Assembly (NCBI GenBank): GCA_014529385.2 | Contig: CM043953.1 | Coordinates: forward strand, 62,309,872-62,373,871 | Direction of reading: 5' to 3' | Length of the DNA stretch: 64,000 nt | Source: Adiantum capillus-veneris | Lineage: Eukaryota; Streptophyta; Polypodiopsida; Polypodiales; Pteridaceae | In this document: positions 24,224 to 33,800 of the stretch, piece after piece | Numbering within the stretch: position 1 is the stretch's first letter | How the letters are laid out: every line of letters begins with the position of its first letter | Made by a program: the position numbers and the translations under genes | Notes under the pieces: generated by a model | What the model was told of the DNA's origin: nothing | Databases searched by the model: none | What the model saw: the letters and a program-made list of their open reading frames with translations, nothing else

Positions 24224-27123
24224 GAAGAAGAAGAAGAAGAGAGTTTAAAACAACAAAAAAATGTAACAAACCCTAAAAAACAACAAGAAACGCTTGTGAA
24301 ACCTTTAAAAAACAACAAAACACAGATTTGAAACCCTAAAAAACAACAAGAAACAGTGACGAAACCCTAAAGACAGGAAAAACAACAATGACAAAACCCT
24401 TAAAAACAACAAAAAAACAGTTTCGAAACCCTAAAAACAGCAAAAAAAATAGTTACGAAACCCTAAAAATAGCCAAAAGGCAATTTCGACCCTAAAGCCA
24501 ACAAAGAAGAAGTGGCGAAACCCTAAAAACAGTGAAAGACTCATGAGAGAGAGAGCGAGGAGCTCTGCCGCGAACCCTAGCTGCTCTGCCGCGAATCCTA
24601 GCAACGTCGCCCTGCTCTGCCGCGAACCCTAGCAGCTCTGCCGCGTACCCTACCAATGTCGCCCTGCTCTGCCGCGAAACCTAGCAGTGTGACACTACTC
24701 TGCTCCGACAGTGGAGACCTATTACCCTACTCCCTTCGGGCTATAAGATATTAGCGTTACTGATCAACCATCGCTTGCGGCCGTTCTTACCAGATATTAT
24801 TCATACTTCTCAGACAGGCTTCGTCATGGATCGATGCATCCTGGATAATGTCTTCACTTTTTATGAGGCAGTAGAGTGGGCAAGATCATCTTCTGAACCT
24901 CTCGCTTTTTTCATCCTTGACTTTGAGAAAGCATACGATCGTGTTGACTGGGACTTTCTCGAAGGATCTTTAGCCAGGAGTTTCCCTTTGAGATTCGCAG
25001 GAAGCTATGCCATTGGTCTTCACGTCATCTGTCGTTGGCTGGCCGTGCATTGGTCGCCAACCAAGTCATTCTAGCTATAGTATGGTATACGGCCTCTTGT
25101 TGGATGTTACATTCCGGTGTGATAACTTAGCTCCGCCGACTAGTGAGGAACTTTTTATGGAGTGGCACAGATGGAACTATTGATACTCGTGCTCGAGTTC
25201 GCTAGTCCACGATCATTCGTCCTAGGTCAGAGGGAGGCCTTGGCATTATTGATCCAGAGTTACAGAGCCGCGCACTTCTTACCAAGCTTATTGTTTGGGG
25301 TCTTTTTCCCGGCCAAGAACCTTGGAAGATGCTTCTTCAGGCTGCTCTTTGCACAGTGACTCCACGACTCGGCACTAGAGATGGTCATACTTGGCATTCA
25401 AGGTGTCGTTTTCTCTTTACGGATGCCCCCTTGTCCACTTCCACCCTCTCACCCTTTCTCCGATCGCTCCTTCAGATTTGGGTTTCCATGAGACGGGCTA
25501 TCGTACGCTCAGCTCCCTCATGTCGTGAGGAGATTGAGCGCCAGCCTCTCATTTGGAATGCTACAGTTCTTGATTCTTCGGTTAATCCACCTCGTCAGCT
25601 TGGAGAGAGGACTCACATTGATTGGGCTGCTTGGGACTCTGGCCCTGTTGCCTCTATGCAGTTGTTTCATGAGTCACGTATGCTGGATGCAAATTTTGTG
25701 GCAGAACATTAGGACATTGGTCGCGGGGTGCCAGAAAGACTGCTTGAGATTGATTCTGTCGTTCCTTCACAGTGGGATGCAGTCATGTGAGACACAGTTC
25801 AGATGCCCCCTCATTGTGGTTGGGAAGGCCTCTTTGACCAGAGCACTCTCTTATTAGTTCGTTTGGACACCATGCTATCCACAGTTGATACTGACAACTC
25901 TCGGGAGATTCATGCTAGATTGACATATGCTGCCACTTCTCCACTACTTATCTCCAACGACGCTCGATGGGAGGCCATACGAGTAGTTGGCTCACACGGG
26001 AAGCGTCGTTGTGTTGACCCCCGTTTTGCTTCCGCTGATGCTGCACTTTGGAGGCTTTGGGTGTGGGAGGGCCGTGCCCTATCGCAGCTTTATTGGGACC
26101 CAGAAGAGTGGCATTGGCCTCGCTCAGACCCCACAGGTGCACCTGTATCCTTCTTTGAGTACATTGTCAGGATTGGAAGATTAGCATTGATGAGACAGCG
26201 ACCACAACAACCCACTCGTATGAGTTTCTGGTTACATTCAGGCCTCTCCCATGCCTATCTGCAACAGTTTTGGTTCGCCATATAGGATTTACATGTTGCT
26301 CGTCGTATTTCCTTTTTCATGTGGATGATTGCTCATGCGGGACTACCAGCTGGGACTTGGCTAGCTACTATGGGTCATGATCCGTTATGTACTCGCTGCC
26401 CTTTGTGCCAACTTGAGTCACCTGCCCACTGTCTTTGGTCATGCTCAGCTTCCCATGTAGTGTGGCTTGCAGTTTGCTCTCTACTCAGCAGAACAGGTGT
26501 TCGCATGGATTTCTTACTTGGGATCTGTCTCATGGTGGATGCCGATGCCCGGCCCGCATCTTTTCTACGAGGGCTCAGCCATAGATCCAGCCTTCATGCT
26601 TACCTCGATTGGTTATCGGAGAGGGACTTTGGCTATGCTACCACAGATTGCTTGGCAGGGGGATACTTAGACACGTGATGCAGTTTTCTCAGTCATCACT
26701 AGTATTACACTATGGAATATTTGGAGAGCTCATTGTCTTCACATTCTCAGTGCGGCTCCACAGCTCTTTCAGGACATCCTCACTGCCATTTGGCTAGACA
26801 TCATTCACACCCTGATTTGGCAGTGGGATTCGTCCTCCGATACATCTAGAGCAGTCGAGGCTCGTCGATTTGCCTTCCTTCGGCGTTGGGCAAGATCCCC
26901 ACTCTTCTTCACACTGACAGGTGGTCAGATTACTTGGCATTATGCCCCTCCTCAGTGGTTTCTGCTCCACTCCTCACATCGACCACCATGAGATTGTTCT
27001 AGTCGCGTAATCACTATAGTGGCTCTCCTCCTTACATTCAGCTTGTACACCCCACGTGATAGGCTATTTTGGCATCCGCTGGGATTATTTTGTACTCAAT
27101 AATATACAGCCCTGACTTTTTCC

Positions 27124-27170
<47 letters not shown>

Positions 27171-27787
27171 GGGTGGCCGAAATGGCCAATCAAAGGAGGT
27201 CAAGGGCCCATCAAAGGGGGCTTCCAAGGGTTAAAGGAGCAGTCAAAAGCAAAGCCGACCAAAAAGACCCCTCAACCTACCAAAGGTGGGGAGAAAGAGG
27301 TTTTTTTTTTTAAAGGGTAATTAAAATTTAAAAATGCCAAGGGGCACTAGCGACATCGCTAGTGCACCCCCTTCAAGAGAGAAATGACAAAGCACATCAA
27401 ACAAGGTGGCTCCCCCCTTCCAAAGATGCCAAATTGAGATGCCAGATGGGCCAATTGGAATGCAGTTTCCAAAGTTGAAGGTCCCCTACTATGAAAACTA
27501 TTGTTTTTGGTGCCGTTTGAAGCCTGCAGAGTGGAGTTTCTGGACAGAGGAGTGTGCCTATCAACCCCTTTTGTATCTTTTCATAAAAATGGCCATTGTG
27601 ATGACAGTGCAAGATTTGTATGTGCCTTCTGAACTGTAATCAAGCCACTATTGCCCAGTTTTTCTGTCGTTTCTCCTTTCCTCCCTTCTCTTTCTCCGGC
27701 ACTTGTGTTTTCCCACGGTGCCGACAGTGTGGATGTGTGTGCCGCCCCGGACCGACGGTGCTTTGTGTGAGAGAGTGAGATTGAGCA

Positions 27788-27853
<66 letters not shown>

Positions 27854-30800
27854 CGCACGCGCGCAAGGGTAGAGACGGACTGTGGCATGTAGGTGTGCAT
27901 TGTGCGTTGGTCTTGTGGAGTGTGTAAGCATTGGAAGTGAGCAAGCAGTGGTATGCTAGTGCATAGTGTGTTTTTTGATGGTGATCTGAGAGGACAGGGG
28001 TGTTGTGGATACCCTCAGCTATAGAGATGCCTTCGTTTGTGTGTCGGGTGTGTTTCTCCCCCTCTCCAACGTGTTCTTCCACTCCAAAAGGTTGGAGTGG
28101 CAAGTAGTGTTCCCTTGTGACTATATCTATGAGGCCAGTGTGATTGCTTATGAAGCAGCCGAGCAAGCATGCAATGACAAGCACTAAGCTTTTCACAGTA
28201 GCCAGTAGATCAATCCCTTCTTCTCTATAGAACAACCACACTTCAGTGGAGTACAAGTCATGGATGTGGCTCTTCCTGCCTCATATTGCATAATAAAGCC
28301 TTTGAGCTCACTATTGCATTTCCCAATTGTATCATGTGACATGGATATCTGCCAATACCCCCTGACCTTGTACAAGGCCAAGTTTTGTAGTATTTGGTGT
28401 GCTTGACTAACCTAATAGAAGGATCTTGTTTGCAAAAGAAAAAAGAAAAGATCATTTTGTGAAAGATTATATGAATCTCTTTGAGAAGAGCATTGTCATG
28501 CCTACTTGAATGTGATGGTGATTTACCAACTCATGTATATGAAGAGCCAAACTAAGTTTCGCACAAGTAGCAGAGTTGGTGTAAATGGTACAAAAGGTTC
28601 CTTGGACTCTAAAGATGCAAGCAAGGATGGAGATAAAAGCGAAAACAAATCTGAGGATCCTTTCAAGGGTGAGAAGCAAAATAAGGCCTTGGAAAAGAAT
28701 ATATTGTGTCATTACTAGAACAAGAAGCATCACTAGCAACCTTAATGCAGGAAGAAGAAGGATGCTAAAAGCAAACAAGGAAGCTCCGAAACAGGCGACC
28801 TGGAACCATAGATAGAAACATACAAGAAGCATATGCATACACATACGGGTATGGAAGCATGTTATACATATGTTTAGGAGAGACAATCCGAAACATACGT
28901 GGCCCTAAATTCTAGCTTGAAAGGAGCCCCCTTAGGTGCAGGTTCTGGACTTCATAAGCGAATACGAAGAACAGCATAAAACTCCCATAGCATTTGTAGC
29001 CTCAAAATTTCACATTTATCAGAAAAAAGTAAAAATGTTGGTCCTTGGCTGGCAAGGATACGGAGTGCAAGAAATCTTACCACAAGAAGCGGTGCAATTA
29101 ACCACTCTAGAGAGTATTCCCTTACCACTTGTCAACGGATTTAGGGTAAAGTGCTATTATCACTTAAAGTGAGGCATATGTGGCTGTTCTCCTTTCCAAT
29201 TAGTATTTTCAATCTACAACATCCCATTCCGCAATTTCAGTCTAGTCCGCCAGCTAAGCATGCTCTTTGCCAGCCTATCATGTGTCCATCTTTTGTCCCC
29301 AAGAATTTCTCTCCTTGCCTTTATCTCTAAACAATTGTAACCGAAGATTCTCCTTGTATTTTCCCTTTTGATTTTCGTAATAGTACGCATTCATTCCCCC
29401 TTGCCTTGTTGATAATGTCAATTGGTTTTCTGCAATCTTGTGTTTGTTGTGTTACTTCTCGCTTTCATGTTTCTCAAACCTAAAATTCCATATCGAACTT
29501 CGGCCAACTACATCACTTCCTCTTTCACGTGTCCCTTTTGTTCACTCATCCTCGTGTTTTTTTCTTTATACATTCCTCCACCACCTTCTTGCAGTTTCCA
29601 TCTAGTGTGATTGAATTCAATTTTGTAGCTCGGTTTACCCTGGAGGCCCTATGAGTTAAGATCAGCCCATTTTAAATGTCAGCGATAGAGTCCAGCATAA
29701 AGATAGCAAACGTTTGGTCCTGGTAAATCTTGCATTTGGTTTCAAGCAAGGATAAGAAAGCCTATTTATTTCAGTGAAGTTGGTCATCACAGAGAGGCTC
29801 TCGGACTTTTTCAATGAGCAACAATTAGTTAATCTTTAAGTTGGTCATCATAGAATCTCTCTCTGTCCCTACCCCACCCCCCCTCTCTGTCCCCCACCCC
29901 CTCTCTCTCCACTCGCCCCCTATCCAACTACTCATCCCCTACCCACCTACTCATCCTTACCCACTAACTCGTCCCCTACCCACTAACTCACCCCCTATCC
30001 ACCTACTCACCCCCTACCTACCCCCTCGCCCCTTCCCACCTACTCGTCCCCTCCTTACCTACCCCCTCACCCCTCTCTCACCACTCACCCCTACCCACTA
30101 GCTCGTCCCTACCCAACCCTCTCTCAACCACTCAACCCTATCCAAATCCTCTCCCGCCCCTACTCGTACCCTCCCTTATCTCTACCCACTCCTCTCTCCC
30201 CCCTACCTACGGCTCGCTACACCCTGGTTAAGCGATCTCACAATTGCTCGCCTTCTCTACTCTCACCCCTATTCAACGATTTCAAGTTGCTATGCTCGTG
30301 CAGTCCGACAGTTCGTTCTACGAGCAGTCCTTCACTTGGTGAATCTCCTCTACCCATTAGTTTCTGATCAAGCAATCAACAGTAGCTATTGTACCGGGGA
30401 AAGACATCAGCAAATACCAGTCCATCGTCACTACCTACACACGTGCAACAGATACTTTTGTATGAGATTGTGCAGATTAGATGTATGCAAATTTTGTGGC
30501 TATTTAGCTATTCTAAGCCTATGTATGCACTGTGATGAAGAGGATTTGTGTACGGCACGTATATAGTGGCAGTGGCAGCGGCAATGCAGGTGTGCATTAT
30601 CAGACATATATCATACAACGGAATTTTTTAGGCAGCATGGCGGGCAAAGCTAGCTGTCGCCAACAAGTGCGTGTTTGCAAATCGCGAAAGTTAATAGCAC
30701 AGGTTACAGCTTCTAATGAAAGTGAGAAAGAAGCTAGCTTCACTTCGAGCCCCAGCGATGAAGCTATCAGGTTTCTTGGGAATATGAATCAAACACCTCT

Positions 30801-33800
30801 GCTTCCAGTGACAAAGACACTCCCTCTGCAATTTCTAAGAAACCTTCCAGTACTTTGACATCAAAACAGCTCATGCCTAGAGTCATCTCGCATGTAATTA
30901 GCAAGCCAGAAAAGTCTCAGTTTAAGAACCAGTTTCTCTTGCTGATTCATGTACAGCCACCTATCACCACATTGCTAGAGCTTTTTTCTCGTACCGAACT
31001 TCAGACAATGGGTTTAGAAGCATTCGCTGATGCTGTTTTGCCAGATGATGTTCCTGTGCAAATGACACATGGCCTTTTGAGTGCTTTTCCCAAGTTCAAA
31101 GGCACATTTTCAATGTGGACCGGATTGGCCATGCAATGTGGAATGGTAAATTTTCCATCTTTAGATACAGCCACATGCACGTATTTCGGGTTGTCAAAAG
31201 AGGCTACTATTCAAGCATGTTAGAATCTCTTACAGCCAGAGCGTCCTAAATTTATGCGTAGCAAAGCAATTTTTGAGGTGTTTCGCTATTACCTATTAGT
31301 GTAGGATCGGTCGCCATGAAAGAAGAAGCTGGATTTTCCTACTACTATCCAGCATTGGGATGTGTTGCACTGTTTGTTGCATGCAATGCCTTGTGGGTAT
31401 CACCAAGTACTCTATATTGCTCTACAATCGCGAGCTAAACGCTATCGCGCTCAAGTGCTATCAGTTTTGGTCAGCTTTCATTGCTATGCAACCCACATAT
31501 TGGCCTAGATCATCAACATCCATGTTAGCCCTATCGAAGTGGATGATTCACGACTATTGCCTTCCAAAGGAAAAAGAAAATCTCTTGGCACTACTGAAGA
31601 TCAACCACAAAAGAATCAGAAAAATAGGGCCAAAGTGGTGCAGGATACAGCAGAGTCGCTACTTCCTTTGCCATTCTCTGAGAGCCAGAGTAGGGCTACA
31701 CACACTACACGTCGCTCTTCTTCTACTTCCATCCCTAGTTCTATGGAGCCGGTAGTCAGCTCTACCATTCCCGATCCACCCTTCCTATTATAACTATGGC
31801 ATTTCTCTCCCATGCAGCTCCACCTACTACTATTGTTTTCCCTCCTACATAGTTACTACTTTCCACTCTCCATCTGTTGTCACCTCGTCATCATTCCCTA
31901 TCTCAGGCTCAGCCACTAAGCATGTTACTTCGCCACCGAGCATGTTAGTTGCTCACATGCCATGCCCCTTGAGAGCCCTACATCCCCAGGCACTACTGAT
32001 GTATCTTCGATTGAGGCCGACTCTACTTTGTTGTTTCGGCTTTCTGAGGAAAACCTGCAGGAGTCAAAGAATGCTATTGCCATGATTGACCTTGGAGCCG
32101 AGCGGTTGGCTACTACTCACCAACGATACTCAGCCACATATGCGGCCATGGAGAATAGTTGATAGGGATGCTACAATTTTTACTTTGCGCCTGGCCTTGA
32201 GAGTAAAATCACAAATCATAGACAATCTAAAAGCGCAAGTGCACGGATTTCGGGAGATGCTAGTGCAACCTCAGGCTGCTATGGGGTATGAGTGGACTTG
32301 TCCTATGCGACAAGTACAGCCTCTTATAGGTTATGGGCAGCCAGGTCATCCTTCACAATTATGGGAGGTACTCAATCGCAGTAGTTCGCATACTATCCTG
32401 AGGAGTTTCAGCAACCTGTCTACATGACACACGTGCAGTCAACATAGAGAGTTCCTTGCGATGGCTTTGCTGGTGCACATCGCCATGGCTGTGTCAGACG
32501 ACGGCCTCGTTACACTTTAGGTTAGGTGCTTCCATCGGCTGAGCAACACATGGCTGCTCCTTTCACATAGAGTCAGTTTGTAGAGAGCAGGGTACCGCAT
32601 ATAGCCTAGCAGCAGGCTACCACCACTGATCTTACGGCTCACCACCAGAGGCTGACACTTCGGGTACGACAGTGGCGACAACTCTTTCTCTTGGGTGACA
32701 AGATCAGGAGATTCAGCTCAGTCTCTTTATTGTACATACGCAGTTCCTTCTTTTCAACTGTTTCAGTGCACTCGTAGTTCTTCTTTGCAGTTCCGGTGTC
32801 TTCACTCACTGAGACGGTGAGTGGTTTTGTGGCGGGCAACCTGTAGCAGGACTACAATGTCACTGCACAGGACAAGCAGTTAGTTCCAGTTGGTCTAAAG
32901 TTCACTTTGGACTGACTCTTGCATGGGCAGTGACACGTGGCAGGGATACGGGTGATGGTCTAGTAAACACCGTGGCCAGATCACCACCACCACAGTTTGG
33001 AGATAGACCTAGCTGGACTGGGGTATTTTGCTAGCCGTTGGTGGCTCTTTATGATAGTATATACGTGTAGTTGGTTCTAGTGTCGGATACCACATCATTA
33101 TCTACTTTCTATGGGCTAACGTCGTGAGTCTTGAGTCTTGGGTCCAGCACCGCACATCTGCACACTGGAGCTTTGACACCCCCAATGTACCTGTGAGTCC
33201 TGTGCTTGGAGCTGAGTGTGCTGCCATCTACAGTTTGTATCGTTCTATGAGTTAGTCGAGTTCCATGGTGTTCTGAGTCTATTCTTGTGTCTTTTGAGTT
33301 GCTGGTTCCATTGTTGTGCTGTGTTTTCTTTCTGTTGGAGTGAGGTTTCACGCATATTGCACTGAGGAGCACCCACTATAGAGAGCACAACACACTTTTT
33401 CTGCTACATGAAGTTAGAGTTCTAAGGACAGCTTGTAATGCTCTATGCATATACTCCAGAAACTTTGAACGTTATCTACAGATGGACTCAATGTCTCATA
33501 TATAGCCAATAGCTCTCAAGCCTCTAGCTGTTGGTTCATGGATTAATTGAAAGAGCATTTTATTGCTCGCATGCGCATCAGAAGTCTTTACCCCTGAAAA
33601 TTATACGTATGCACAGAAGAAAGCTCTGAGAATTGAGTTGCTAGAGGTCCAATTTCCCAAATGCAAAATAGTGCAAGAAATCACTGTGAAGTGGTGACCC
33701 AAGTTTCTTCTGAGACCACTGGTTATGAGCCTAGCACAAACATGCGGCAATTGCCCAACGCTTGCTGAAAGCATATTGGGAGATGTTTTACTTCTCAAAA

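Noticed and set aside
29865-30225. CRISPR array
   Set aside because: Units here and in the 45.8-46.7 kb duplications are degenerate, contiguous and lack spacers of regular length. The DNA is eukaryotic.
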